Shown here: positions 38,500 through 51,337 of the stretch, piece after piece | Layout of the letters: the number at the start of each line of letters is the position of its first letter | Numbering within the stretch: the stretch's first letter is position 1 | Assembly (NCBI RefSeq): GCF_905404315.1 | Contig: NC_066265.1 | Location: forward strand, 26,498,501 to 26,562,500 | Direction: 5' to 3' | Source: Leptidea sinapis | Lineage: Eukaryota > Arthropoda > Insecta > Lepidoptera > Pieridae | Length of the DNA: 64,000 nucleotides | Made by a program: the position numbers and the translations under genes | The notes under the pieces: model-generated | What the model saw: the letters and a program-made list of their open reading frames with translations, nothing else | Told to the model about the DNA's origin: nothing | The model's database searches: none

Positions 38500-39930
38500 C
38501 CAATCTTTGCGTGATTAGTTTCACACCCTTGCGTATTGGCGTTGCATAGAATGGAAAGGCGCCGATCCGGCCACAAAATAATGCAAGGTGGGGCGCAGAA
38601 ATTTCTTAGGCGTAAATATGTAGTTACGAAAACTTTAGTAGAAGTACGGAATATCAAAATGTATGTTTCAATTCATTTCAGGTACCCATATGACAATACA
38701 TCAAATACCTTTTGTAGTAATTATTTTTGTCTTAATAATAAAAGTCGGCAAGCATCGATTCCTGCTTTCACGGTGGCCAAACACTTTGCGACTAACAATT
38801 CTGCTATAAGGTAATCTACAAAAAAAGACGTAAGCGTTCTTGGAATATTGGCTCGTTCTATCATAAAGCCTTATTACATGAAATATTGATCTAGTCTTGA
38901 TTAGTTAAAGAGGTGATCTTCTCTGAGGAGTGTGTATGGGGGGGGGGGAGGGCATTAAGCACTACATTGCCGGAATATAGCATGTATAAAAATAACTGTG
39001 TTGCGAAAAGTTGAGCGAAACTTGAGGATGCATTGCTGTCACTGTTTAATCACAAGATCTTATCTATCCATAGTTATGTCTAATATAGTTATAGTCCAAT
39101 GCTTTATGTTGATACGGTTATTAAAATATAAGTAAGCGTAAAAGGATAGAATTGTCTACCTCTAGTAACTTTAAAAACTAAGGATAGATAGGTTATGGAA
39201 AATGGCCGTAAATAAATGTATCCATAGTTATACTCGACACACTGACGGATGAAATTGGTCGTTATTTCAATTGTTTATTTGCTCTAGAAACAACCAACAA
39301 TTAAATATTCCCGCAAATAGCACATCAACGAGAGCTGTCAGTATAAAAGCGTTGTTTCAATCTCCGTTTTAAAAAGTAAATATCCGAACTTTATATTTCG
39401 CAGTAAAAAAATATGAAAATAATATTACACATTTTTATGATAATCAATTAGGGCACTGGCCTAGCGACAATTAGGTACAAATTATACTTTCTAATTTCAA
39501 AGAAAGGTAATAAATATATATAAATAATTATTTCTGGTTTAATTTCTTATCTGTAATCAGAATCATGTGAATTCTACACAAGACAAGAACACTATTTGAT
39601 ATTATTTAATCTCAAATCACTGAAAGAAAAACGCCAATAAATCTGTCGAGAAGTTGAAAAATATGAGTGTGTAAGATATAAATGTCTTGTGATTATGAGT
39701 CTTATTTTATTTAGCTTAGGTGCACTTTGCGAAACACTTTCCTAATTTCTACAGCCAGGTGGTAACTGTGGATGTCCAAACAAGGGGATCATATTTCATC
39801 ACAGTAACTGTTCTACAATATATCTTTTTAGAATAAGAGCCAGCGATAATTTTGAACAATCTTGTTAGAAAATGAGTTGAATATTATTGTCTGATTAAGT
39901 TAATAGGTTGTTATAAAAATATATGGTATG
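38500..39930. other. Non-coding stretch
   Basis: Nothing recognisable apart from a run of 11 G (38938-38948). Open frames here lack motifs. Confidence 0.4.
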
Positions 39931-39938
39931 GTTTAGAT

Positions 39939-40163
39939 CATAGTTTCTCAACCTTATTTTGCTCACCGCCCACTTTGAGAATATGTTTTTTTCTAGAGTA
40001 TTTTCGTGTATTTCTTTTGCCTTTTTAGACTTTATTTTTTAATCTACCCACGCCCCATCTGCGCTATCTCAATGCCCCCTAATTTTCTCTGGGTCTTCTA
40101 CTGCCCCCCCGAAAGTCTCAAACGCCCACAAGGGGGCGTTATCGCCCACGTTGAGAACCTATG
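39939..40163. mobile_element. hAT-like MITE, about 225 bp
   Basis: The ends CATAGTTTCTCAACC and, reversed, CATAGGTTCTCAACG are near-perfect inverted repeats. The interior repeats CCGCCCA and GCCCCCT blocks and GGGGGCGTTATCGCCCACG before the right end. A GGTTCTCAACC terminus is common in hAT-derived elements. No clear 8-bp target duplication was found. Confidence 0.55.
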
Positions 40164-40169
40164 ATTTAG

Positions 40170-41290
40170 TTGATATATTTTACTTTGATGCTGTTGTCTT
40201 ACCTCTAAAAGAAAAAAATCCTCACCATTTGTGAGTCCATCAATTTGTTTGTCACGGCTCTTTCTTTCAGGAACGCATGGAGCAATAAAAATTAAATTAT
40301 TGTGAAATGCTACATCTATGTATACGACCCATTCGAGTGTAAATTGATCTGTTAATTATTTTTTGTATAATATCGTTTAAATTTTACGTCGTTGTGCATG
40401 TGATTATCAGGAAGGTGCTGAAGTTAGTGCGACAGACTCGCACTTTTCCACTTTTTATATATTTTTTCCTTTACTATAATAATAAATTTTATATTCTTTA
40501 ACAGAATTATATAAATAGGTAGACAACGGCTGGAGTCTTCTTGACATGGAATGCTTAGATGGAGGAGCCGCTCTTTCATTTTTAGATGGTTAATAATTAG
40601 AATAAATGGTTAGCTACTAAACAGGACTCAGTTACTTTGGCAAATATAATACGACCACATTCGGTAAAAGTACTCGGATAAAATTATATGTTAAGAAGTT
40701 GTTTTTTGTCTCACTATTGCTAGCGTCAATTTTCTGTTTCGAATAAAAGATTTTTTATATTCTACATATAAAATTATCAATGAGTATGCTAAAATATTAC
40801 ATTAAATTTAAAGAAGTCACTGAATATATGTGTATGATTAATTCTATTTCGAAAGAGACATTGCAAATTGTTTTGGATAAAGTTGTTATTAGGTCTAAAG
40901 TACCAAACATACATAAATTACTAAATAATAGAGACTCATAATCTTATATAAATTTTGTTCTAAATATTAATTTGAACACTATATTCGCTAGCTCTTAGAC
41001 TATGTTGATGTTAATTCATGATTGATACATTTGGACGATAAGTCACACTTACAGAAGACTAGTCTCCAAATATACGACTCAGCGATTTCTTAAAGTATTT
41101 CATGCTCTTCTTTCATTTATGAGAAATATGAATATTATTATGATGAATACAAATGATTCTTTAAATATAAACAAGACTTGCTTTTGCCCGCTACTTCATC
41201 TGAGTTAAATTCGAATCGTGTTCAATAGATGGCCGTTATTGAACACCAGGTAGATAAAATCTCAGTGCTTAGTATACTCTTATTTATATA
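40170..41290. other. AT-rich non-coding stretch
   Basis: No gene or repeat was recognised. Confidence 0.4.
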
Positions 41291-41299
41291 AAACCATTT

Positions 41300-41626
41300 T
41301 ACCAGTGGGTACCAGTCTGCGTTGCACAGGATGCCGGCTAGATTATGGGTACCACAACGACGCCTATTTCTGCCGTGAAGCAGTAATGTGTAACCATTAT
41401 TGTGTTTCGGTCTGAAGGGCATCGCGCTGTAGCTAGTAAAATTACTGGCCAATCGAGACTTAACATCTTATGTCTTAAGGAGACGTACGCAATTGTAGTG
41501 CCACTCAGAATTTTTGGATATTTCAAGAATTCTAAGCAACACTGCATTGTAATGTAATGGGCAGGGCGTATCTATTACCATCAGCTGGACATCCTGCTCG
41601 TCTCGTCCCTCATTGTCATAAAAAGA
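41300..41626 (-). repeat. SINE-like repeat, copy 4 (minus)
   Basis: Runs from ACCAGTGGGTACCAGTCTGC to CGTCCCTCATTGTCATAAAA, in the order of the family. The two frames of 69-76 codons across it are shadows. Confidence 0.75.
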
Positions 41627-42126
41627 ATTCAAAAATCAATAAAAATGTGGAGTTAAATAAATAAAAGACCCAGAATAAATCAAGCTCTCTGGCATGATTT
41701 TGATGAACATTGACAGCTTTCTTTCGCGGTCATTCGCCATCTGAATAAAATGAATTGGTATAAAATTCGGTATAAAATGAATTCGTATCGCACTCCTAGA
41801 GAATTCAATTTCAGAATAAAATGTACCCTATATCCAGTTCTACCCCTGACAATTTGTGTGCAAAATTAAGCTCACATCAACATTTATAAAGGATCGGATT
41901 TCTTTAATCCGGATAAAATAAATTATTTTTATATAAATGCAACAGTAATTTCAAATTATAACATGTTATTTCAAAGGACGTTTTTATAACAGGGAGGAGA
42001 TAAACTTGTGGTATCTAATAAATCTATTGAAATTAACTCTTCATTTCAAACTATATATGTACATATAATGGAGCACTCTATTGAAGAATTAAGGCTTATA
42101 GACTCATACCATATCTCATCATAGAA

Positions 42127-42440
42127 TACCAGCGGGAGGCTCCTTTGCACAGGATACCGGCTAGATTATGGGTACCACGACGGCGCCTATTTCTGCTCTG
42201 AAGCAGTAATATGTAAACATTATTGTGTTTCCGTCTGAAGGGCACCGTAGCTAGTGAAATTACTGGGCAAATGATACTTAACATCTTATATCTCAAGGTG
42301 ACGAGCGCAATTGTAGTGCCACTCAGAATTATTGAGGTTTTTCAAGAATCTTAAGCGGCACTGCATTGTAATGAGCAGGCCATATCAATTACTATCAGCT
42401 GAACGTCCTGCTCATCTCGTCCCTTATCTTCATAAAAATA
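42127..42440 (-). repeat. SINE-like repeat, copy 5 (minus)
   Basis: Full length, from ACCAGCGGGAGGCTCC to CGTCCCTTATCTTCATAAAA. About 314 bases. Confidence 0.78.
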
Positions 42441-42831
42441 CCCAGTTTTGCAGTATGTTACGTAGTTAAAAAGATTAAACAATTAAGTGACATAGATATC
42501 GGCGTCTAGTTTACTTTACTTATTTTCATTATTATTAAGTCCTACGGAATAATATTACGAGGCAATGCAAGCGATATTAATACAATCTATCTTATACCTT
42601 TAAACGAGCAATTCTTGTATGTATGTAATCTGAATCTCGGAAACGGCTCCAATGATTTTAATGAAATTTAGCATACAGGTGGGATTGGGGGCGAGAAATC
42701 AATCTAGCTAGGTTTAAAGGTAAGGTAATTTAAAAAAATGTAGTTTTATTCGTCTTTTAATGCGAAACAGCTACAATAACATTAGAATACAAAGGTAACT
42801 TTCACAACTATATACAAGACAGTCAAGTCAA

Positions 42832-42912
42832 GTATAATAGCTCAGATGGGACATTCGGTGATCCGGAAAGCAGAAGACTCCGGATCGAATCCAGATGTCC
42901 TATAATTTTTTT
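42832..42912 (+). repeat. tRNA-like SINE head with T-run
   Basis: AATAGCTCAGATGGGACATT is A-box-like and GGATCGAATCC (about 42891) differs from the B-box consensus at one base. A run of T follows at 42906-42912, as at RNA polymerase III stops. The sequence before it (CTCGGAAACGGCTCCAATGA, 42650) is a common insect repeat type. I take it as a SINE or tRNA pseudogene. Confidence 0.45.
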
Positions 42913-42957
42913 GTTCAATTCTTAAAAAACATTCTTAATTATCCGAGCAAGGCTCGG

Positions 42958-43085
42958 TCGTCCAGATATTGTGCTGCTAAAGAGGGCTATTCGCGCTGTT
43001 TAAACTTAGGTCCTAGACAGTCATTAAAACAACAATTTAATGAAATTAACACATTGACAGTTGCTTCTTGATATTTGAATTTGGT
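42958..43085 (+). mobile_element. Short family B LINE fragment
   Basis: GTGCTGCTAAAGAGGGCTAT and TCGCGCTGTTTAAACTTAGG, then TTGACAGTTGCTTCTTGATA, match 63122-63220 with small changes. No frame. Confidence 0.6.
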
Positions 43086-43739
43086 ACGTTTTTCTTTGGC
43101 CTGAATTGCCTCATCGGACCTCTCTTGATCACCAACCAACAAGTGAGCTCCCTGGTCGTTTGTCGATAGCTGTATCGTAATTTATTTATTTATTTATTAA
43201 GGCTTACCAACTAGATACATAATTTTACATATACGAATAAGATAAACATTAATAAGTGTTACTATTTACATATCTAAATTAAAGGTATGCACATCGTTAC
43301 TAAACTAAAAAACTAATGCTAAAACCAAATTAGAAAAATAACAATAATGAATTTACTACTAATACTAATTACATAGTTACTAATAGAATATATCCTCATG
43401 TTTTGAAGTACTAACACCAATTACCGTTGATTTCGATTTAAAACTCTTTGACGTCAATTTAGAGTTCTACCAATTATACCAAGTGAACGCGCGCGACCTT
43501 TTTTATCGCCGGTGACAAAGTTCCTTTAATATTTTATATCTATCGATTACTTTGTTGATACCTACAGAATGTATTAACAGGTAAGCCAACATTTTAATTA
43601 ACAAAATTTTGTTACCATTGTTTCATACAAGGCAATGTATACGACTCTTCACTTGCGCATTATTATTATTATTTTAATTACTCTTTTATAGTTCGACGAC
43701 ATAAGAATTAGAATAATTTATATTAAAATAGATCTTTCT

Positions 43740-43990
43740 ACTAATGGGAGGCTCCTTTGCACAGGATGCCGGCTAGATTATGGGTACCACAACGCTGCTT
43801 ACTTCTGCCGTGAAGCAGTAATGTGTAAGCATTACTTGTGCAATTACTTGGCAAATGAGACTTAACATCTTATGTCTCAAGGTGATGAGCGCAATTGTAG
43901 TGCCGCTCAGAATTTTTGGGTTTGTCAAGGATTGTAATGGGCAGGGCGTATCAATTACCATCAGTCTCGTCCCTTATTGCTAAAAAAAAG
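43740..43990 (-). repeat. SINE-like repeat, copy 6 (minus), internally deleted
   Basis: Starts GGGAGGCTCCTTTGCACAGG and ends TCTCGTCCCTTATTGCTAAA. Two internal deletions, around 43832 (after GTAAGCATTACTTG) and 43965 (CATCAGTCTCG), shorten it to about 250 bases. Confidence 0.75.
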
Positions 43991-43999
43991 TTTCAATAT

Positions 44000-45390
44000 T
44001 TTACAAGCCTATATATATATATGACTACATTGTCATTGTCAATGAACCGACACACTAGTCGGAGACTATCGTGGGATCGAATAATGCTATGATTAGGTAC
44101 TATTAAACCTTTTAACTTGCCAGTCATCATTTGGTAATGGTAGAAATATTAGAAATATTAATAATTATTATTAAGATTTCTGTGAGTACGGCTAATTTTT
44201 AAAAGACTAATAATCAACAATCAACTAATCTAATATCAATATTATTTAAATTTTATTTAATTTATAATAAAAATACAAATTTATTAATATTAACTTTAAA
44301 AATATATGAGTGCTGACTTGAGTTGCAGATTTTGCCTATGGCCGATGAAACGTCTCTCCATCACCACGCGATTGCGGCCCACTAATACATAAGCGTAACA
44401 CCATGCTTGGTGACTACACCCTGCTCCCAGGTGTGGTTTAATACTCGCGTTAAGGCGAAGGGTAAACAGAAAACATGCAAACAAGGTGTTTTTAGACAAG
44501 TTTTGTGGTGAAAATATAGGATTTGGAGCTATGAACACTACTTTATCCTGTTACACATACCCTTAAGTCTTACTTGTAGGTTGCTAATGCTTATTGTTGG
44601 TTAAAGTTAGCACTACAGAGCTATTATGAACTACCAGTTTTCTTTGCAGTTAAACAAGTTTTTTCTCGGCATCATGCATTTGTTTAGTATACTACTATCA
44701 TAAAAGTTGTTCTTATAGATTTTACTTTTTTATGTAGGTACATTTATTCAGATTAGTAGTCCATAATGAGGATTGTTAGCAATTAAGCAGTTTGCGCCTG
44801 TTAAAATATTACATTTTCGACCCAAGAATTTTGAAAATATTGGCTTTGTATCATAGGAACAGTGAACTCATATCGCTCAACGAACACAATAGTTCAATTC
44901 TGGACGCGGTGTTACTACGACTCATTAGGACTAGCCAAATAGCCAACCTCTCCAGATAATAATAAAAGGTAAGGTAAATAAGGTCACTTGCTGGACCAAT
45001 CTGAAGGCTGCCAGAAAATATCATAAAAAATCGATCCAGCCGTAGGTAGGATAGGAGAGTACCGACTCTGACGGGAACATGTAAATGTTAGGAGTGTACC
45101 AACACATATTGATTTTTAAATATATAGCCAAACAACTTTAATAGATGACCTCATTTCAAAATGGACGAATATAAACACTTGATAGAAACTTAAGAATAAC
45201 GTTGTATATTTTTGAGCAACGTAGCTATTACTAATAATAACCATTATCTAATCTGTGCCAGCATGTAAATATACAATTAAATTGAGGTCACGAACAGGTC
45301 ATACAAACCTGGGTAATGTTATCTCCAGGCACTATTTGAGGTACTCTGCGCTGTGTCGGTTCCTCTTGTATTTGTGATAAATTGCTCTTT
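44000..45390. other. Non-coding stretch
   Basis: No gene was recognised. A somewhat GC-richer part at 44320-44470 shows no motif. Confidence 0.35.
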
Positions 45391-45392
45391 AT

Positions 45393-45705
45393 ATTTTTTT
45401 TATAGGAAAATAAGGAACGAGTCGAGTAGGACGTTCAGCTGATGGTAATTGATACGCCCTACCCATTACAATACAGTGCCGCTCAGGATTCTTGAAAAAC
45501 CCAAAAATTCTTAGCGGCAATACAATTGCGCTCGTCACCTTGAGAGATAAGATGTTAAGTCTCATTTGCCCAGTAATTTCACTAGCTACGGCGCCCTTCA
45601 GACCATGGTAATGTTTTCACATTACTGCTTCACGGCAGAAATAGGCACCGTTGTCGTACCCATAATCTAGCCGGCTTCCTGTGCAAATGAGCCTCCCACT
45701 GGTAT
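45393..45705 (+). repeat. SINE-like repeat, copy 7 (plus)
   Basis: TTTTTTTATAGGAAAATAAG to GAGCCTCCCACTGG, about 313 bases, in family order. Confidence 0.78.
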
Positions 45706-45709
45706 AACT

Positions 45710-48420
45710 ATTAATAAAATATTTGTGAACAAAATGAACGGACTAATAATTATGAAGGGTGAAATGAATGAAACCTTTAGAATGTCATTGTTGAAAATAT
45801 GATTGGTAGTTCATGTCGATGATACAAATCGGCTTAACTTTAAAGGCTTCGTTAAAACGAACCTTTAAGCTTTTTTTGAAAAATTGGCCTTTTACTGCTT
45901 TTATCAAACAGTTTTGTGACATTTTATTTTAATAATTAAATTAAATTTACAATTGAACAAAATAATTGAGCAGGTTGCGCTGCGTTCAAATTCCTAGAAT
46001 TTTATGAGCGTTAATTTTTTACGAAAAGTTTAATTTTATCTTCATAGATTTTTTGGAACTCATCATCATTTTCCTCCGTCAGTTTTAATTTTTTTTTTCT
46101 TTTATTTAACGCAGTATGATGCATGTCGGTTCTGCTACAAATATTCGGATATATATATAATATGACGCATCTGGATGCACCTGTTCAGGAAGAACCTCAT
46201 CTGTCTAATAGAACTTAGGACAGGGCTTATGGTTGGCAACTCCATTGCATGATACTACATGATGCCGTAAGTAATCTTACTAAAAAAAAGAATACTGGGT
46301 AAAAAAAAATATGATCTTCAAGCGCGTTTTACATGTAAAGTTCAGCATATCACCACCATATATACCACTCAAGAACAACAAATCTGTCCGCTTGTCCAAA
46401 CTCCCATCCAAACCAAAACAGAGCCATATCTAAATTAGTCATGTTCTGGGGCTGCCCCTGCATTGTATACAGTTACAGCCTCCAAGGCGAGCAGCCTCAA
46501 TTGCAACGTGTTAGATAGAATCAGTCAGTGACTGGCATCCAATGTCAAAGCTGCCAATCATCTTAATTGAGCGTCGGCCAGCTTGTCTGTCTTGAAAAGC
46601 TAGACACACAGCCCGAACTGGTCGGCATGATCTCAAATTGGCTTCCATCAACCTATTTCTACACGTTTGGTCAGAAATTTCTAGATCAGGAACTGTAATC
46701 TCTAGTGTATTTTAGAGATTTCTTGTATTCGTGGTTCGGTTACGTGTAGCACAGTGTAGCGGATCTTGCAATCGTGAAGTTTTTTTCTTACGGCCAACCA
46801 CGTCTTCTTTAGTATATTCCCGTCTATTTCATCCAAAACCTATAAAACAGAAGGAGTAGTCCTAGATTATTTACCTAATTCGACCATGTTCAAGCAAAGC
46901 GATAGCTCAAGAGATATGTAATTCAGTCAGATTTCGCATTACCACCTAAATTCTTCCACTTCAATGAATATCAATACTCACTGTAGCGAGTGAGACTTCT
47001 AAATAGAATTCATTTATTCATACATGAAAAACTACCTAAAATATGTTTTCTGTGATTAGAAAGTAAAAAATTCAATGGAGAAACTTTTTAAAAGGTGTTG
47101 AGCCTTTACTCTTGGCCATTTTATTGAGAACTAATAACAAAAATGCCGATGCTATTTTGTTTTTATATTTATTCGACATTGCCTCTACGATATTTATTCG
47201 ACAGATATAATGAAAATAAAAAAGTATTCATACAATGATCGCTTTAATATTACTTTTGTGACACAAGTTAAATTAATTATATTTGTTGCATTTATCTGTG
47301 TATGTAGTTAAGATAATAAAATGCAAAAAAGTTATATTCAAAAATATTGTCAAAATTACTTAGCCCAGTTCTGTGCTGCCAAGTGCTGATACTATTGTTG
47401 GTAAGGTAAACTTGGTGCAGGTCGGTAGTGTATGTGTCAAATGGGTGTTTTGTGGTTCCGTACTCGACGGGTAACGCACAAAAACCCTAATTCTAAGACT
47501 CATTAAATGCATAAGCTATATAGACAGCTGAAATTTTTACAGATTTTGTACTGCTTTTGCTACTATATCAACGATTTATTAAACAAAAGATAACCGAGAT
47601 GTTATTTTAAATAAATAATAGTTTACAATAATAGATACATTTTTCGTACTTTTAAATTAACGAAATGATAAGATACGACAAACGTTGTATCTGCCAACTT
47701 CACCTGACAGCTGTCAACACTGTCATATTGACAACAAAAACAAAATGGCGCGTAACCTAAGATCTTGACGATTTGCTAATAATAATATAAGATAATTTCT
47801 CTCATGCGTTGATAAAGAAGTTTCACTTCAAAATAATTTAAAACATAGTGTCAAATATATCTTGTATAGTATGGAAGCCCATTGTTTGAGTACGCCTCGC
47901 ACTTTAGCCGTTTTTTCATATTCTTTGTATTATAAAACACCAACAATTGTTTTAAAGTGAAAATATACCACAGTTCTATTATTCCGCATGAGCTCCTAGC
48001 TGCTATTGCAGAATAAGTTTGCATATAAATTACAAACGATAAGCCAGTGGAGGCCCATTGCGATTTTATAGGATGCGTACTTATACTAATTGCACTATCC
48101 ATTGATTTAGTTAATGAATGCAGAATAGTTGAATGAATGATTGAAAATTATTTATTACATAAAATAATGTTACAATTTCTACTTAATTATAGAAGCACAA
48201 AAATTAACTATCGCGCAATTAGCTATCTCTTCCAGGTAACATACAGGTGTAGGACATTTAATGTATCACAACTTGACCAGGCGATAATTAAAATACTATA
48301 GGATATATATATACACAAATTACATTTTTAAAATGGTTAGATGCATATCTAATGAAGTCGAAAGTATAAAAATACGCAATTATTTTTATAGTTTTTAGTA
48401 CATAATATTATATCTGTTGT
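45710..48420. other. Mostly non-coding stretch
   Basis: No confident gene. The 46380-46760 part is less AT-rich but shows no recognisable protein in any frame. At 47705-47716 there is a perfect 12-base palindrome TGACAGCTGTCA, followed by AACAAAAACAAAATGGCG (47735-47752), which could be a small promoter and start region. Only seven codons follow that ATG. Confidence 0.25.
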
Positions 48421-48431
48421 TTTGGAAAAGG

Positions 48432-49125
48432 GTGTTTGAAGTCGGTTGTTTTTTTTGTTAAAATAATTTTGATTTTTTGATTTTTAGGGAATTCAAAGTA
48501 CCCTAAGTAACAATTTGTCTAAATATGTGTAGATATATAAAATATTTTCAATGCAGCAATGAACGTAAGTGCTTTGCAATTTGATTACAGATAGAAATTC
48601 TGCCACAGATAGCACCTTGTAAGTCGTTAAGGAGACCCATTGATCATCATATTCGACTATGACAATTACTTGATGACCATATCTATGTTATGGTAGATGA
48701 CTTAAATAGCCTATTAGCATAAAAATGTTCGGCCGAGTAACGTTAATTTGCTCCTAATAACTGAAGAGGTCCGTTACTTTGTCATGGATTCCGTGATCAG
48801 AACCTAACCAAACTACCTTTGAAGTATGTTCTTTCCAATCTTTTTAAAGAAAGAATCATCGAAATCGGTTGGCGCGATATTGCGTTTTTCTTAAATTTAT
48901 CATCCGCATACATATAGCAAGTTTAAGACTTTTATGGTTTTCTCTTAGATTCCTCTGTCAGATCTGGACCAAATTACAATGGGACCACACGGGAAGCACC
49001 ACCTTTCAAATATAAAAAAGATTTATCAAAATCGGTTCACCCAGTCGAAAGTTTTGAGGTAATAAACATAAAAAAAAACACACCGACGAATTGAGAACCT
49101 CCTCCTTTTTTGAAGTCGGTTAAAA
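48432..49125. repeat. Repeat bounded by direct copies of GAAGTCGGTT
   Basis: TTTGAAGTCGGTTG (48435) and TTTGAAGTCGGTTA (49110) lie at either side. Inside are ATCGAAATCGGTTGGCGCGA and AAAATCGGTTCACCCAGTCG, typical of insect retroposon 3' regions. The ACACACCGACGAATTGAGAA end is one I recall from other lepidopteran repeats. The class is not certain. Confidence 0.5.
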
Positions 49126-49129
49126 AAAG

Positions 49130-50770
49130 ATTTAGGTATAAGATAGCATCAACAATAGTAATAAAGTTATACTATACATTGTGACGAAGCGACTACCTAG
49201 TTCTATGTATCAGGCGTATTTTAAAACACACATAACAACAAAGTAAATAATAAATGGGTTGATATTCATCCACGTATAAATCTCGATTTACACAATATCT
49301 ATTATTCCATCTCGATAAGCGAATTGTCAACGGGAAGGTAGTTCACTTGGTTACGGTTTGGGTTTGTACGTAATCATTACTATCCCGAAAATGTTCCCGC
49401 AAACAGTCTTATAATGGAGTTGAGAGTATCGACCAACAACTTAAGAGGCTCTTGCTACATAATTTGGTTAAGGGTCAAACACATTTGATTTGATTCGTCC
49501 ACAAGAAACTTCGATCGCGTCGATTTCCTTTACGTGCAAATATTACCATTGCTACCGCATATCGATCAGTTTTTCAGTTTTAATTTCACACCTGAAAACT
49601 TATTAAACTATCTTAAGTAAGAGTAGCCTGATGTATGTATATTATATGTGTGTCTGGCAATAAAGTCTCATTATAATGGGTCCAGCCTTTTCGTAGTTAA
49701 CCGGTATAAACAAACAGCCAGAAACTGTTTTTAAAATTAGTGTAATTTCTTAATTACAATTATTCAAACAATCGTATTTATAAAGTAAAAAGGTTATAGA
49801 AATATATTTATTTACCAACTTTTGCTACTACAGACACAACACTTGGTAAACGTCATGAAACTACATCACTTCGTTTCTTTAGACGACACGGGGAGAAGAA
49901 CTTATAAGATACTCCCAGCCTATCTTTTAAATAATGTGACAAGTTAGTCTACTCAATACAATATTATACCCTTTTTGCTTTGCGTGTTTCTATCTATGTA
50001 AGAAAGCCTTTGTTCGTGATTATCACGTCAAGATGTCTAATTTACTTAAAAAACATTAACACATATCAAGAACCGATGATTTTACAATATTTGAATTAAA
50101 GTTTGGCCTTGTATTCAAACTAGTATTACCAGCGCAAATAAAAATAATCGGAACACATACGATATAATAAGTAAGTGAGTCGTTTAATTATATGTTACAG
50201 TAAATGACCCGCTTTAGAAAGTACAAAATTATTTTTAAATGCGGAGAGTTTGTTCTATGAAATGATAATTTTTCGTTTATAATATCACTAGCTGACTCGA
50301 CACACGCTGTTCTGTTAATAGAAAAATAAATATGTAAGGTATTCGGGAATAATGCAGTCTAAAGTCATCGGAAATGTGTAATGAAAGTTATATAGCGTGT
50401 TATCCGAGATAGACAAATGCCATCACGGACTTTTCTGTAGACCTATATAATATACATAATCCCACCATACATTATTTTGTTATATCTCAAAGGGATTACA
50501 CAGCGTTTTTATTGAAGGCTCCCAGACGGCTTATTTTTTCTGACACCTCTAATAAATATCGTTAATATATATGACAAGGAAAGAACCTCTGTATTGTTTT
50601 TAAAAGGTGTGACGTCATGACTGTTGACATCACAATTGCTATCTTGCTGAAGATCACTCATTGGTTCTTCTTAAGAAAACTACCCGCGTAGGTATTTTAT
50701 TACTTTCGTTTATTCAACGGGCAGCGTTACGACGTCCCAGTGAGTTCCGTACCGTACGATAGCCCGAGCA
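49130..50770. other. Non-coding stretch before the near-complete LINE
   Basis: No gene was recognised. A block at 49848-49935 repeats one at 29770-29835. Confidence 0.4.
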
Positions 50771-51337
50771 CGACAGACTCAAGTGTAAAAAAAAAAAATT
50801 TCAAATTCAAAATTTCTATATTTGGTATTAAATTGTAACAAAATTACTTAAATCTACTTATTAAAGCAATTTACAATTAAGCCTTATATATGTAGGTATC
50901 AGAAAACTTATTTCTACAACCCTATCTACGTATTGAGGGATAAAACTTTATTATGCTTAAAAAACTAATACATGAGGTTTGTGGGGGGGGGGGGGGGGAA
51001 CCCAGGAAACTGGGAAAACCTGGCTATTTGCTATTGATATAACGTAATATTAACCTATCACTTAACCTAACTTAAGACTAATGACTAGAACTTAACAACT
51101 AACTTAAAAACTAAGGTAAATAAATACATAGATATGTATACATACATATATAATATATAAATATAAGAGGGGTGTGGGGTGGGGAATCTTGGGAAAGGGA
51201 AGGAGGGAGAGGGAATAGGAGGCCAGTTTTCGCCGTTATTTAATTCTTATAACTAAACCAATTTACAATATATTGGTTTTACATTTATTCAGACCTAGCT
51301 AGAACTCTGTGTGCGTGAGTGTGTGTTTGTCTATACG

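Noticed and set aside
38209..38514. 101-codon open frame
   Set aside because: Falls within a repeat copied seven times here in both orientations with frames not conserved.
42832..42912. Possible tRNA gene on the plus strand
   Set aside because: The B box has a mismatch and a cloverleaf with a 7-bp acceptor stem is not evident; called a SINE head.
46380..46760. Possible host exon in a less AT-rich patch
   Set aside because: All six frames are interrupted and no protein was recognised.
50983..50998. Run of 16 G as a possible G-quadruplex or assembly gap
   Set aside because: A single homopolymer in the LINE 3' UTR; slippage is the simplest reading, and no bases are missing around it.
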